Made by a program: the position numbers and the translations under genes. A DNA stretch of 64,000 nt, from positions 310,001 to 374,000 of the forward strand of contig NZ_SMBO01000004.1 of NCBI RefSeq assembly GCF_004342985.1. Reading direction: 5' to 3'. The stretch comes from Novosphingobium sp. PhB57 (lineage in GTDB: Bacteria; Pseudomonadota; Alphaproteobacteria; Sphingomonadales; Sphingomonadaceae). Below, in pieces: positions 1-9,633 of this stretch (within the stretch, counting starts at the first letter, position 1; each line of letters opens with the position of its first letter). The notes beneath the pieces are model-generated. The model ran no database searches. It worked only from the letters and a program-made list of their open reading frames with translations, and was not told the origin of the DNA.

Positions 1-1116
1 GGGATCGGCCTCCTGCGCGAGCGTGACGGCATCCTGCGCCTGCTGCAGCGCGTGGTGACGACGATCCTGTCCGTGCTGGCGCCGGTGCTCGCGCTTGGCC
101 TGGTCGTTTTCCTGGCGGCGATCCCCTTCACCGGCCTCGCGCCGCTGTGGGACGCGACCCGTTCGACCAGCCCGATCCTGCTCGGCTGCGTGATCGGCGC
201 ACTCTCCCTGGCCAATGCCGTGATCGGGGACGAGGCACCACACGAGGCGCGCAGTCCCCTGCTGCGCGGCAGCGTGGCCGCGCTCGGCATTGCCATGCTG
301 CCGCTCGGCGCGATTGCCGCGATCTCCACCGGCCTGCGCATCCAGCAATATGGCCTGACGCCGGACCGGCTCTGGGCCGTGGTCTTCACGGCCATCGCCT
401 GCGCTTATGGCCTGGCCTATCTCGTCGTCCTCGTGCGCTGGCGCATCCGCGCGGCACCCCACTTGCGCACGGCCAACTTGCGCCTGGCGGCCGGGCTCTG
501 CCTTGTGGCGCTGGTACTCTCCACGCCGCTGATCAATTTCGGCGCCCTGTCCACGCGCGACCAACTCGCCCGGCTGCAGAGCGGACGGACACCGCTGGCC
601 AGGTTCGACTGGCGCGCCATGCGCTTCGACTTCGGCCGCGCCGGTGAAGCTGCCACCCGCCGCCTCGCCGAAACCGGCCGCACGCCGGAAATCCGCGCCG
701 CCGCGAAGAAGGCGCGGGATGCCAAGAACCGCTGGTCGCTCGACCCGGTCTCGATCGAACCTCGGCAGACGCCCATCGACCCCGCGCGCCTGCTGGTGCT
801 GCCACGCGGCACGGTGCTGCCCAAGGCGCTTGACGACCAGCTCCAGGGCTACAATGCCTGCGGATTCTCCGGCGCCTGTACCGTTCTCTTCGAGAAGGAC
901 AGCGACGAGGCCGTGATCGTCACCAACGACCGGAGCTTCCTCTGGAAGGGCGAGAACGGCACATGGAACCCCGCACCGGGGCGGCCCAACATCACCGGCC
1001 AGGAGGCCGTCGAGCGCCTCGAAACCGCGCTCAGGGCCGGACGCGTCGAGATCCGCAAAGTCACGCGCCGCCAGGTCTTCGTGGATGGCCAGCCGGTCGG
1101 CAGCGAGTTCGAGTGA
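1..1116 (+). CDS. DUF4153-family membrane protein, 5' truncated
   Basis: The frame is open from base 1, so the gene begins left of the window; the GTG near base 52 is only the first internal start-like codon. The visible part begins with at least four or five hydrophobic segments (roughly the first 170 residues), followed by a soluble, Arg/Ala-rich C-terminal half. This arrangement resembles DUF4153 integral membrane proteins, whose function is unknown. It ends in TGA at 1114-1116, 15 bases before the convergent PoxB-like gene. Family assignment rests on overall pattern only. No catalytic motif is visible. Confidence 0.6.
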   Translation, partial: GIGLLRERDGILRLLQRVVTTILSVLAPVLALGLVVFLAAIPFTGLAPLWDATRSTSPILLGCVIGALSLANAVIGDEAPHEARSPLLRGSVAALGIAMLPLGAIAAISTGLRIQQYGLTPDRLWAVVFTAIACAYGLAYLVVLVRWRIRAAPHLRTANLRLAAGLCLVALVLSTPLINFGALSTRDQLARLQSGRTPLARFDWRAMRFDFGRAGEAATRRLAETGRTPEIRAAAKKARDAKNRWSLDPVSIEPRQTPIDPARLLVLPRGTVLPKALDDQLQGYNACGFSGACTVLFEKDSDEAVIVTNDRSFLWKGENGTWNPAPGRPNITGQEAVERLETALRAGRVEIRKVTRRQVFVDGQPVGSEFE

Positions 1117-1131
1117 CGCCCTGAACCCGGA

Positions 1132-2832
1132 TCAGCTGCCGGTCTTGCGCAGCCCCCGCCAGGCCTCGCGCACTTTTGCGATGCCGAAGCGCACGACCTG
1201 GGCGGGTTCTATGTGCGGCATCGTCGGCAGCTCGTCGGGATCGACGATGGCGTGGAGGATGGCCGGCCCCGGCGCCGCCAGGAACTGCGCCATCGTGGCG
1301 TCGAGCCGCGCCGGGTCGCTGACGGTGAAGCCCTGCGCGCCGCAGGCCCGCGCGAACAGGGCGAAATCGACGTTGGGGAAAGTGGTTCCTTTCGCGGCCG
1401 GGAGCGCGGCCGCCTCCATTTCGAGATGGACGAGGCCCCACTGGGCATTGTCGTAGACCACGATCTTCACCGGCAAGTCGTGCTCTACGCTGGTCATGAA
1501 CTCCCCGAGCAGCATGGTCATGCCGCCGTCGCCGACATGGGCGATCACCTGCCGCCCGCGATCGAGCAATTGCGCCCCGTTGGCGAGGCCCAGCCCGGTG
1601 CCGACCGCTGCATTGTTGAACGAGCCGGTGCCGCGCTGCCGCCCGCTCTGGCGCCACCAGTTCGCGGCCCATAGCGTAACCTCCCCGGTATCGGTGACGA
1701 TGATCGCATCGTCCGCGGCGTGGTCGCTCACGGCGCGTGCCACCGCCGGGGGATGCAACTTGCCCGGCGTCCGGGCCGTGTCAGCACGCTTGTCGAGCAT
1801 GGCGTTCCAGTCCGCCCGCGCGGCCTGCGCCTTGGCCAGGAACGCCGTGTCCGTTCGCGCGGGAAGCTGCTCCAGCAGCATCGTCAGCGCGGGGCGAACC
1901 GATCCGACGATGCCGAGCGCCACCGGAGCCCGGCGCCCCAGCGCAAGCGCGCGTTCGTCGATCTGGATCACATGGCCGTGGCCGGGCAGGAACTCGGAAT
2001 AAGGATAGTCCGTGCCCAGCATGATCAGCAGGTCGGCCGCGTTGATGGCGTCCACACCGGCGCGGGAGCCGATCAGCCCCACGCCGCCGATCCAGTGCGG
2101 GTGATCGAACGGCAGGATGTCCTTGCCGCGGAAGGTGTGCATGAGCGGCGCCTTCAGCCGTTCCGAGAGCTGCTCCAGCTCGGCCGCAGCGCCGTGACAG
2201 CCGTTGCCGCAGAACACCGCGACGGTCTTCGCCTCGCCGATCAGGCGCGCGGCTTCGGCAATGTCGGCAGGTGCCGGCGCGATCTGGGGGAGGGGGCGCA
2301 GGGTGGCCAGGCTCTGCACCGGTCCCGGCACGGCCGCGGAGAAGACATCCGGCGGCACGTTGATATGCGCCACGCCGCGCTCGGCATAAGCCGCCGCGAT
2401 CGCCTCGCGGATCACCGCCGGCGCCTGTTCCGCGGCGGATATGACCTGGCTGTAGACCGACACGTCCCGGAACAGCAGCGCCGGATCGTCTTCCTGCAGA
2501 TAATCCGTGCCGCGCTTCTCCGCCGGCACGCCGCCGGTGATCGCCAGCACCGGCGCATGGTCCTTGCGCGCCTCGTACAGTCCGGCGACGAGGTGATTGC
2601 CGCCGGGACCGGTGGTGCCGCAGCACACGCCGAGCCGCCCGGTCAGCTTGGCCTGCCCGGCGGCCGAAAGCGCACCGCCTTCCTCATGCCGCACGCCGAT
2701 CCATTCCACCCGGTCATCGGCATCGAGTGCGTGAGTGAACGGATTGAGGGCATCGCCGACCACCCCGAACACATGTTCCACGCCAAGCTGTGCAAGCGTA
2801 TCGACCAGAAGTTCGGCAACGGTTTTCGACAT
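1132..2832 (-). CDS. poxB: thiamine diphosphate-dependent pyruvate oxidase/dehydrogenase (PoxB-like)
   Basis: This 566-residue protein belongs to the ThDP-dependent acetolactate synthase/pyruvate oxidase superfamily. The N-terminal PYR domain carries the activating Glu in RHEEGGALSAA, a central FAD/nucleotide-type domain follows, and the C-terminal PP domain has the ThDP/Mg signature GDGGMTML ending in VVYDNAQWG. Length and the start (SKTVAELLVDTLAQLGV) resemble E. coli PoxB, which oxidises pyruvate to acetate and CO2 and passes electrons to ubiquinone. The ATG at 2832 was chosen over an upstream in-frame start at 2901 because GAGGAG lies just before it and homology begins there. Another decarboxylase of the same superfamily is possible. 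It is divergent from the DUF885 gene. Confidence 0.75.
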   Translation of the reverse strand: MSKTVAELLVDTLAQLGVEHVFGVVGDALNPFTHALDADDRVEWIGVRHEEGGALSAAGQAKLTGRLGVCCGTTGPGGNHLVAGLYEARKDHAPVLAITGGVPAEKRGTDYLQEDDPALLFRDVSVYSQVISAAEQAPAVIREAIAAAYAERGVAHINVPPDVFSAAVPGPVQSLATLRPLPQIAPAPADIAEAARLIGEAKTVAVFCGNGCHGAAAELEQLSERLKAPLMHTFRGKDILPFDHPHWIGGVGLIGSRAGVDAINAADLLIMLGTDYPYSEFLPGHGHVIQIDERALALGRRAPVALGIVGSVRPALTMLLEQLPARTDTAFLAKAQAARADWNAMLDKRADTARTPGKLHPPAVARAVSDHAADDAIIVTDTGEVTLWAANWWRQSGRQRGTGSFNNAAVGTGLGLANGAQLLDRGRQVIAHVGDGGMTMLLGEFMTSVEHDLPVKIVVYDNAQWGLVHLEMEAAALPAAKGTTFPNVDFALFARACGAQGFTVSDPARLDATMAQFLAAPGPAILHAIVDPDELPTMPHIEPAQVVRFGIAKVREAWRGLRKTGS

Positions 2833-3021
2833 GATGGCTCCTCGAATGACCAAACCTTCCCAACGCATCGCCGCCCCATGCGCTCCTCGAAAAGTGCCCA
2901 CCCGGCCGGATAGGGCGCACCGGCCCGAACCGATGGGACAATGGAAATCTTCGGCATGGCTTCAATTGCATTGGTGCGGGCAAGTGGCGTAGGCTTCCGC
3001 CGCAACAAAGCGGGAGCCGCC

Positions 3022-4869
3022 ATGATCGACCGTCGCCATTTCCTTGCCACCGCGTCCGCGGGGGCCGCACTCGCCGCCGCCGGTCCGGCATTTGCCCGCA
3101 TATCCGAGCCCAAGGGTGCCGCGGCCGGTTCGGCCGATCCCGCCCTGGCCGCCTTCATGGACAAGTATTTCGAAGCCCAGGTCGATGCCTCGCCGGAAAC
3201 CGCGACGCAGCTGGGGCTGGACACCGGGGCCCGCGCCGCGCTGAAGTCCCGCCTCACCGTGCCTACGCTGGAGCAGGAAGAGAAGGACCGCGCCCGCGTC
3301 CGCGCGGCACGCGCCGAACTGGGCACTCTGAACCGCGCCTCGATGACGGCGCAGGACGCCATCTATTACGACACCGTCGCGGCGAACCTCGATGCCATCA
3401 TCAAGACTTACGCCATTCCCTATGGGCAGGGCGGATGGCCGCAGGTCTACCGCGTCAGCCAGGGCGGCGGCGCTTATCTCAACACCGGCGACTTCCTCGA
3501 CAACCAGCACACCATCAAGACTGCGGCCGATGCCGAAGCCTATGTGTCCCGCGTCGGAGACTTCGCGGACGTCCTTGCCGCCGAAACCGACCGGATGAGC
3601 GAAGACTTCGGCCGGGGCGTGATCCCGCCCGACTTCATCCTGAAGAAGACCATCGGATTGCAGGCGGGCATGCTGGGCACGAAGCCCGGAGAATCCACGC
3701 TCGTCCAGTCGATCGTGCGGCGCACGCACGAACAGTCGATCCCCGGCGAATGGGGCGCGCGAGTGGAGAAGCTGGTTGCCGAGCGGGTCTATCCCGCCCT
3801 TCAGCGCCAGAATGACGCCCTGAAGGCCGCCCTACCCAAGGCCGGCCACGAGGCTTCGGTATCGCGCCTGCCCCAAGGCGCGCAGTATTACGCCAATAGC
3901 CTGAACTACATCACCACCACCCGCATGACTGCCGACGAAATCCATCGCATCGGCCTGGAGCAGGTGGCGGACCTGACCGCGCGTTCGGACGAGATGCTGA
4001 AGAAGCAGGGCATGTCGCAAGGCACGGTGGGCGAACGCATGGCCTCGCTGATCGCCAACCCGGCCAATGTCTATCCCAACACCGACGCCGCCAAAGTCGA
4101 ACTCGTCGCCCATCTCAACGAGCAGATGGCGGCGATGCAGGCCCTGCTGCCCAAGGCTTTCGGCCGCCTGCCCAAGTCCGGCGTGCAGATCAAGCGCGTG
4201 CCGCCGGAGATCCAGGAAGGCGCCTCGCAGGGGTACTACAATTCGCCCAGTCTCGACGGCACGCGGCCGGGGATCTACTGGATCAACCTGACCGACACGG
4301 CCAACTGGCCCAAGTTCGGCCTGCCCACCCTCACTTATCACGAAGCCATTCCGGGCCATCACCTGCAGATCGCCCTGCAGCAGGAAAGCCCCGCCGCGCC
4401 CAAGCTGATGAACCTCATGTTCTTCTCCAGCTACGCCGAAGGCTGGGGCCTCTATGCCGAACAACTGGCGGACGAACTGGGCGCCTACGACAACGACGCC
4501 CTCGGCCGCGTCGGCTTCTACCAGAGCCTGCTGTTCCGCGCGGTGCGACTGGTGGTCGATACCGGCATCCATTCCAAGGGCTGGAGCCGTGAACAGGCCA
4601 TCCGTTACTTCATCGACAATACCGGCCGCGCCGAAGGCGGGGCGACCTCGGAAGTGGAGCGCTATTGCTCGTGGCCGGGACAGGCCTGTGCCTACAAGGT
4701 CGGGCACAACGAATGGGTCCGCCTGCGGGAAAAGGCGCGCACGGCGCTCGGCAGCCGCTTCGACATTCGCGGCTTCCACGACACCGCCCTGGCCGGCGGC
4801 GGCATGCCGCTGACGGTCCTGGAACGCGTGGTCGATAACTGGGTATCGGCGCAGAAGGCCGCCGGCTGA
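3022..4869 (+). CDS. DUF885-family metallohydrolase, exported
   Basis: This 615-residue protein begins MIDRRHFLATASAG, a twin-arginine-like signal followed by an Ala-rich hydrophobic stretch and a likely AFA cleavage site, so it is probably periplasmic. The DUF885 hallmark is clear: HEAIPGHH at residues 440-447 and a downstream glutamate (E473 in YAEGWGLYAEQL), forming a zinc-site pattern as in HExxH peptidases. DUF885 proteins are usually annotated as peptidases, but substrates are mostly unknown. The open frame extends upstream to 2941, but the Arg-Arg signal supports the start at 3022. It stands alone, divergent from the poxB-like gene and closed by a strong hairpin. Confidence 0.8.
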   Translation: MIDRRHFLATASAGAALAAAGPAFARISEPKGAAAGSADPALAAFMDKYFEAQVDASPETATQLGLDTGARAALKSRLTVPTLEQEEKDRARVRAARAELGTLNRASMTAQDAIYYDTVAANLDAIIKTYAIPYGQGGWPQVYRVSQGGGAYLNTGDFLDNQHTIKTAADAEAYVSRVGDFADVLAAETDRMSEDFGRGVIPPDFILKKTIGLQAGMLGTKPGESTLVQSIVRRTHEQSIPGEWGARVEKLVAERVYPALQRQNDALKAALPKAGHEASVSRLPQGAQYYANSLNYITTTRMTADEIHRIGLEQVADLTARSDEMLKKQGMSQGTVGERMASLIANPANVYPNTDAAKVELVAHLNEQMAAMQALLPKAFGRLPKSGVQIKRVPPEIQEGASQGYYNSPSLDGTRPGIYWINLTDTANWPKFGLPTLTYHEAIPGHHLQIALQQESPAAPKLMNLMFFSSYAEGWGLYAEQLADELGAYDNDALGRVGFYQSLLFRAVRLVVDTGIHSKGWSREQAIRYFIDNTGRAEGGATSEVERYCSWPGQACAYKVGHNEWVRLREKARTALGSRFDIRGFHDTALAGGGMPLTVLERVVDNWVSAQKAAG

Positions 4870-4929
4870 ACCCCGGGACCAGAGCGGGCGGCGTAAGCTG
4901 CCTTCGCTGCCTGCCCGCAAGCAAATTGG

Positions 4930-4965
4930 AAAAGCGGCCTGGATGCACATCCAGGCCGCTTTTTC
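4930..4965. terminator. bidirectional intrinsic terminator
   Basis: A perfect 15-bp inverted repeat (AAAAGCGGCCTGGAT, loop GCAC, ATCCAGGCCGCTTTT) with an A run on one side and a T run on the other. It lies between the convergent DUF885 and GH3 genes and can end transcription from both sides. Confidence 0.92.
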
Positions 4966-4989
4966 ATGGACGGGGCCGGCTGGCTGGGA

Positions 4990-7191
4990 TCAGTCCTTCC
5001 AGGTCCGGCCCTTGAGGCGCGCCGTCGTTACCGGGCCGAGATGCTCGGCATCCTCACCCAGCGCGAAGCCGTAATCGCCGGGAGCGAGCACCCAGCTGCC
5101 CTCGCGCCAGTCGGCGAGCAGACGCGGGTCGATGGTCATGGCCACTGCCTTGCTCTGCCCCGCAGCCAGTTCCACGCGCTGGAAGCCGACCAGACGCTGC
5201 ACCGGCTTGCCCGCGCGGGATACCAGGTAGAGCTGCGCCACCGTGGCGCCGGCGCGCTTGCCGGTGTTCGTGACACGGGCCGTCGCCTTCGCGCCGTCAG
5301 TCTTCAGCGCGTCAGCCGCAAACCGGGTGTAGCTGAGGCCGTAGCCGAAGGGGAACAGCGCCTTCTGGCCCTTGCCCGCGTTCCAGCGATAGCCGAGGTT
5401 CGCGCCTTCGATATTGTAGTCCGCCACCAGCCTCTGCCCGTGCACGTCGGGCGCTCCGGCAAAGTCCGGCTCGACCGTATCGAAGCCCTCGATCGTGGCG
5501 CGCGGCAACTGGTCGATGCCGGTGGGGAACGTGATCGGCAGCTTGCCCGAAGGATTGGCCTGGCCGAACAGCACCGCGGCAATCGCTTCCGCGCCCCTGG
5601 CCCCGGGGTACCAGGCTTCCAGCACCGCGGCCGTCTTGTCCAGCCAGGGCATCAGCACCGGCCCGCCGGTTTCCAGCACGACGATGGTGTTGGGATTGGC
5701 CGCGGCGACAGCGGCGATCAGGGCATCCTGGCCGTTGGGCAGCGACAGGTCGGGCTGGTCGAAGCCCTCGCTGGACCACTGCGTGGCGAACACGATGGCG
5801 ATGTCCGCCGCCTTGGCCTGAGTCACGGCTTCGGAGATGTAACGGCCGCTGCGATAGTTCACCTGGGCCTGAGGCGCGGCGGCGCGGATGGCCTTGATCG
5901 GCACCGACCGATGATAGGCTTCGAACAGGAAGGGCGAGAAATCGTCCTCGCCCCCTTGCGGCACGTTCACGGCGGCGCCGCCTTCGCCCTGCACCTGGCT
6001 GGAGCCCGCGCCGGACAGAACGCCGCTGTTCGCATAACCGCCGATCACGGCGATGCGCTTGGCCGAAGCCGCCAGCGGCAGCACGCCGCGCGCATTGCGC
6101 AGCAGCACGATACCCTGCCGCGCCACCGCCTCGGCAACGTCGCCGTGCGCCTTGAAATCGATCGCACCGCCCGGCTTCACGGGATTTTCGACCAGGCCGT
6201 TGTCGTAGACGGCCCAGAGGATCCGCCGGTTCATGTCATCCAGCCGCCGGGCATAGGCCGGGTCCGCCTTCGCCGCAGCGCCCAGCTTCGCGGCGAAGAA
6301 CACGTCCTTGTCCAGCTCCGAACCGGACTGCTGGTCCAGTCCGTTCAGCGCCGTGCCGAGCGAAGGCACCGCGCCCCAGTCCGACATGACGAAGCCCTTG
6401 TAGCCCCAGGCCTGCTTGAGAACCTTGTTGAGCAGCCAGTCGTTGTCGCAGGCCGAATGGCCGTTGACCTTGTTGTAAGCGCACATCACCGCGCCGGGAT
6501 TGCCGATCTCGATGCCGATCTTGAACGCCAGAAGGTCGCTTTCGTGGGCATTCGCCGGAGAGATGACGCTGTCGACTTCCTTGCGCGCGGTTTCCTGCCC
6601 GTTGAGCGCGAAGTGCTTGATGGTCGCGATGATGTGGTTCGATTGCACGCCGCGAATGGCATGGCCGGCCAAAGTGCCGGCCAGGAGAGGATCCTCGCCG
6701 AAATATTCGAAATTGCGGCCGTTGCGCGGATCGCGCATCAGGTTCACGCCGCCCGCCAGCAGCACGTTGAAGCCCTTGGCGCGGGCCTCCGCGCCGATCA
6801 TCCAGCCGCCCTGCTCGGTCAGTTCGGGGTTCCAGGTGGCCGCCTGCGCCAGGCCCGAAGGCAGCGCCGTGGCGCCGTCCTTGCGAAGGCCGAACACATA
6901 GGACACACCCAGGCTGGCGTCGGTTTCCAGAAGCGCCGGGACGCCGAGCCGGGGGATGCCGGTGATATAGCCCGCGCCGGGAACGGCTTCGGCCGGCGGC
7001 TCGGGCGAAGTCGGCGTCAGCTTGATGGGCATGATGCCCACCGTGAGCACGGTCTTCTCTTCCGGCGTCATCGCCTCAAGCGTCCGTTCCGCGCGCGCGG
7101 AAGCCGCCGCGCCGCGATCCTGCGCGGCAGCCGGCATGGCCGTGGACGCGGCAACCGCGCCGGCGAGAAGAAACGAATGGCGAAGGGTCAT
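4990..7191 (-). CDS. glycoside hydrolase family 3 beta-glucosidase, exported
   Basis: This 733-residue GH3 enzyme has a signal peptide (MTLRHSFLLAGAVAAS, cleavage near AAAQ). The N-terminal TIM-barrel-type domain contains the KH motif (K192-H193) and the SDW motif with predicted nucleophile D271. The C-terminal alpha/beta sandwich and a final fibronectin-III-like domain (residues about 640-730) complete a BglX-like layout. It probably removes terminal beta-linked glucose or xylose from oligosaccharides in the periplasm. The gene sits downstream of a TetR gene and MFS sugar porter on the same strand, and a perfect palindrome lies in its 5' region. Exact specificity cannot be read from sequence. 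Confidence 0.88.
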   Translation of the reverse strand: MTLRHSFLLAGAVAASTAMPAAAQDRGAAASARAERTLEAMTPEEKTVLTVGIMPIKLTPTSPEPPAEAVPGAGYITGIPRLGVPALLETDASLGVSYVFGLRKDGATALPSGLAQAATWNPELTEQGGWMIGAEARAKGFNVLLAGGVNLMRDPRNGRNFEYFGEDPLLAGTLAGHAIRGVQSNHIIATIKHFALNGQETARKEVDSVISPANAHESDLLAFKIGIEIGNPGAVMCAYNKVNGHSACDNDWLLNKVLKQAWGYKGFVMSDWGAVPSLGTALNGLDQQSGSELDKDVFFAAKLGAAAKADPAYARRLDDMNRRILWAVYDNGLVENPVKPGGAIDFKAHGDVAEAVARQGIVLLRNARGVLPLAASAKRIAVIGGYANSGVLSGAGSSQVQGEGGAAVNVPQGGEDDFSPFLFEAYHRSVPIKAIRAAAPQAQVNYRSGRYISEAVTQAKAADIAIVFATQWSSEGFDQPDLSLPNGQDALIAAVAAANPNTIVVLETGGPVLMPWLDKTAAVLEAWYPGARGAEAIAAVLFGQANPSGKLPITFPTGIDQLPRATIEGFDTVEPDFAGAPDVHGQRLVADYNIEGANLGYRWNAGKGQKALFPFGYGLSYTRFAADALKTDGAKATARVTNTGKRAGATVAQLYLVSRAGKPVQRLVGFQRVELAAGQSKAVAMTIDPRLLADWREGSWVLAPGDYGFALGEDAEHLGPVTTARLKGRTWKD

Positions 7192-7334
7192 GTCGGCGAT
7201 CCTGATTTCAAGCGGCGGTGGTCGGCCCGGATGGCAGGACGAACGCCGCCATGGCGTGTCTCGAAACCATCGGTGAAGGCGGACAAGCGCGCCGAAAGAC
7301 CAGCCGATCGCGACATCACGAACCCCCTCCCCTG

Positions 7335-7356
7335 TTTTCGTCCATCTGGACGAAAA
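7335..7356. promoter_or_regulatory. candidate TetR operator before GH3 gene
   Basis: A perfect palindrome with arms TTTTCGTCCA and TGGACGAAAA separated by TC lies 144 bases upstream of the GH3 start and 62 bases downstream of the TetR stop. A 10-2-10 dyad is typical of sites bound by TetR dimers. The adjacent TetR is the natural candidate; this link is inference. Confidence 0.6.
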
Positions 7357-7418
7357 GTGATGCGGGCGAACGCCAGCCGCGTCAAGCGCCTTGTTGCGCC
7401 GCGCCGCCGGTCAAAGGA

Positions 7419-8150
7419 TCAGCTCGGAGATTTCCTTGTCGCGGGACCGTGAACCGAGCCCGTCAGAAGCCTGACCACGGCCTCGGCATGAGCTTCCACG
7501 GCCTCGTCCGTCATGAAGTCGTAACCCATCGCGAGCTGCGCCTCCTTCTGCAGCATGAAAGGCAGCTGGATCATGCCGACCATCGCGTAGAGCAGCGAGG
7601 GCAGCGGCATGTCCGGCACCAGGCCGCGGTCCACCAGTTGCGTCAGATTTCCGGTCGTGGCGGCCTGGTTGGCGCTGACGAACTCCCGCACCATCCACTC
7701 CAGCCTTTCGCCGCCCGCAATCGTTTCGGAAACGGTGATGCGGGCATGCTCCGGATGCTCGGCACTGTAGCGGGTGTAGAGGTGGACCAGCTTGCGGAAC
7801 CGCTGTTCGAAATCGAGTTCTGCCTCGGCCTCCACCGGGTCGATGACCTGACGCTGGAGCAGGGCGAACATGTCGCGCACGGCCTCGCGCCAGAGTTCGT
7901 CCTTGCTGCCGAAGTGGTAGGTGATCATCGAATGGGTCGTGCCGGCGGCCCGCGCGATGTCGCGCACATTGGCCGCGGCAAACCCGTGCGCGGCGAAAAC
8001 CTGGCGCGCGCAATGCAGGATGCGCGACCGCGTGGCCTCGGCCCGCGCCTGCGACAGCCGCCGGCGCCCGCCCGAAGCTTCGCCCTGTTTCGCCGCCCGT
8101 TCCGAAGCGGTGGGCGCGTCCGATGGCTGCTTGTGAATGATGCTCTCCAT
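7419..8150 (-). CDS. TetR/AcrR-family transcriptional regulator
   Basis: This 243-residue regulator has the TetR DNA-binding domain at about residues 38-85: ILHCARQVFAAHGF, then VRDIARAAGTTHSMITYHF, then GSKDELW. The remainder is a ligand-binding helical domain. The ATG at 8150 is preferred to the in-frame start at 8243, which would add an atypical extension. It lies between the MFS porter and the GH3 gene on the same strand. A perfect palindrome between it and GH3 suggests it controls that gene in response to a sugar or glycoside. The ligand is unknown. Confidence 0.82.
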   Translation of the reverse strand: MESIIHKQPSDAPTASERAAKQGEASGGRRRLSQARAEATRSRILHCARQVFAAHGFAAANVRDIARAAGTTHSMITYHFGSKDELWREAVRDMFALLQRQVIDPVEAEAELDFEQRFRKLVHLYTRYSAEHPEHARITVSETIAGGERLEWMVREFVSANQAATTGNLTQLVDRGLVPDMPLPSLLYAMVGMIQLPFMLQKEAQLAMGYDFMTDEAVEAHAEAVVRLLTGSVHGPATRKSPS

Positions 8151-8215
8151 GCCTTGCCCGATCAGCCGGGGCCCGTGATCGCCCGGGAGGATGCACGAGA
8201 GGCCCGACATGCGAA

Positions 8216-8240
8216 ACCCCGCCGCGATGGGCGGCGGGGT
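8216..8240 (-). terminator. hairpin after MFS sugar porter
   Basis: A perfect 10-bp stem (ACCCCGCCGC / GCGGCGGGGT) with a 5-base loop lies between the MFS porter stop and the TetR start. Read on the minus strand it is followed by TTTCGC, a short U tract, so it is a plausible partial terminator or attenuator. Confidence 0.6.
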
Positions 8241-8328
8241 CAATCCGGCCGTGACGATGGCAATCCCGATTGCTCGGCGGTCCCTGCGAATGCGCGGGAA
8301 GGACAGCCAGCCCCGGACGGATCCTGCC

Positions 8329-9633
8329 TTACATGGCCTCGCCGATAGCTTCCAGCGATCTGCGCTTCGTTTCCGGGAAGAAGGCCAGCACGACCACGAA
8401 CTGCAGCGCCATCATCGCGCCGAACAGCCAGAACGGCAGGGCGCGGGCATGCGCGGCAGCGAGCGGGAAGCCGAAGGCGATCACCGCATCCATGAACCAG
8501 TGGACCGAGGAGCCGAGGCTCTGACCGCGTGCGCGCACGTCGGTAGGGAAGATCTCGCTGATATAGACCCAGATCACCGCGCCCTGAGAGAAAGCGAAGA
8601 AGGCGATGAAGCCGATCAGCAAATAGAGCAGCCAGCCCTGATGGGTGTCACTGCCGAAAATCGTCGCCACCCCTGCCAGCGCGGCTGTCAATCCCACGGA
8701 ACCGATCAACAGCAGGGTCTTGCGGCCGATCCGGTCGATCACGGTGAGCGCCAGCCCGGTGAAGAGCAGGTTGCAGGCGCCGATGACGATGGCCTGCCGG
8801 TCCGCCGAAACACCCGTGAAGCCGGCGGCAGCGAAGATGTCGTTGAGGTAATAGAGGATCGCGTTGATGCCGGAGAGCTGGTTGAACGCGGCAATGGCGA
8901 TCGCCAGCAGCATCGGCCGGTGGTGTCGCTTCCAGCTGAGCCGCGGGGCGTGGCTTTGCTCCTCCGCCCGGCGCCAGACGGCCATCTCGCCCGCCACATC
9001 CGCATTGCCCAGCTTGCCGAGCACGGCGGCGGCCTCCGCCTCGCGGCCCTTGGCGAAGAGCCAGCGCGGGCTGTCGGGGATGGTTCGCATCATCACCAGC
9101 AACAGCACGGCCGGAAGCGCGGTGACGCCGAACTTGACGTGCCAGTCGAGCGCGCCGAGATGAAGGCCCGATACGAAATAGTTGCTGAGATAAGCCACCA
9201 GAATGCCCAGCACGACATTGAGCTGGAACGCGCCCACCATCATACCGCGCCGCTCGGCCGGGGCGATCTCGGCAATGTAGACCGGCGCCAGTACCGACGA
9301 CGCGCCCACCGCAAAGCCCGCCAGCACCCGCATGATGAGCAGCATCGGCCAGTTCACCGCCAGCAGGCAACCGATCCCGGACACCAGGTAAAGCAGCGCG
9401 ATCACCGACAACGACGCGCGCGCACCGTAGCGGTCCCCCGGAATGCCTGCGAGCAGCGCGCCCGCAAGCGTGCCCCAGAGCGCGCTGGAGACGGTTACCC
9501 CGACGCCGGTGGCGTCGAGGCCGAAGGCGACGCGAATGCCTTCGGTGGTGCCCGCGATCACCGCCGTGTCGAACCCGAACAGGAGCCCGGCCAGCGCGCC
9601 GACCAGCACACCTCGGAAAAGCGTCGCATTCAT
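8329..9633 (-). CDS. MFS sugar porter (XylE/GalP type)
   Basis: This 434-residue, twelve-helix carrier belongs to the sugar porter family of the major facilitator superfamily. It shows FGFDTAVIAGT in the first helix, PDSPRWL after helix 6, QLSGINAILYYLNDIF in helix 7 and PETKRRSLE at the end, as in proton/xylose and proton/galactose symporters. ATG at 9633 is preferred over 9705 because AGGACA precedes it and the family N-terminus fits. It probably imports monosaccharide released by the neighbouring GH3 glucosidase across the inner membrane. The exact sugar is unknown. Confidence 0.88.
   Translation of the reverse strand: MNATLFRGVLVGALAGLLFGFDTAVIAGTTEGIRVAFGLDATGVGVTVSSALWGTLAGALLAGIPGDRYGARASLSVIALLYLVSGIGCLLAVNWPMLLIMRVLAGFAVGASSVLAPVYIAEIAPAERRGMMVGAFQLNVVLGILVAYLSNYFVSGLHLGALDWHVKFGVTALPAVLLLVMMRTIPDSPRWLFAKGREAEAAAVLGKLGNADVAGEMAVWRRAEEQSHAPRLSWKRHHRPMLLAIAIAAFNQLSGINAILYYLNDIFAAAGFTGVSADRQAIVIGACNLLFTGLALTVIDRIGRKTLLLIGSVGLTAALAGVATIFGSDTHQGWLLYLLIGFIAFFAFSQGAVIWVYISEIFPTDVRARGQSLGSSVHWFMDAVIAFGFPLAAAHARALPFWLFGAMMALQFVVVLAFFPETKRRSLEAIGEAM

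Noticed and set aside
4966..7452. 828-codon plus-strand open frame opposite GH3
   Set aside because: Antisense shadow of the GH3 gene with no recognisable domain.
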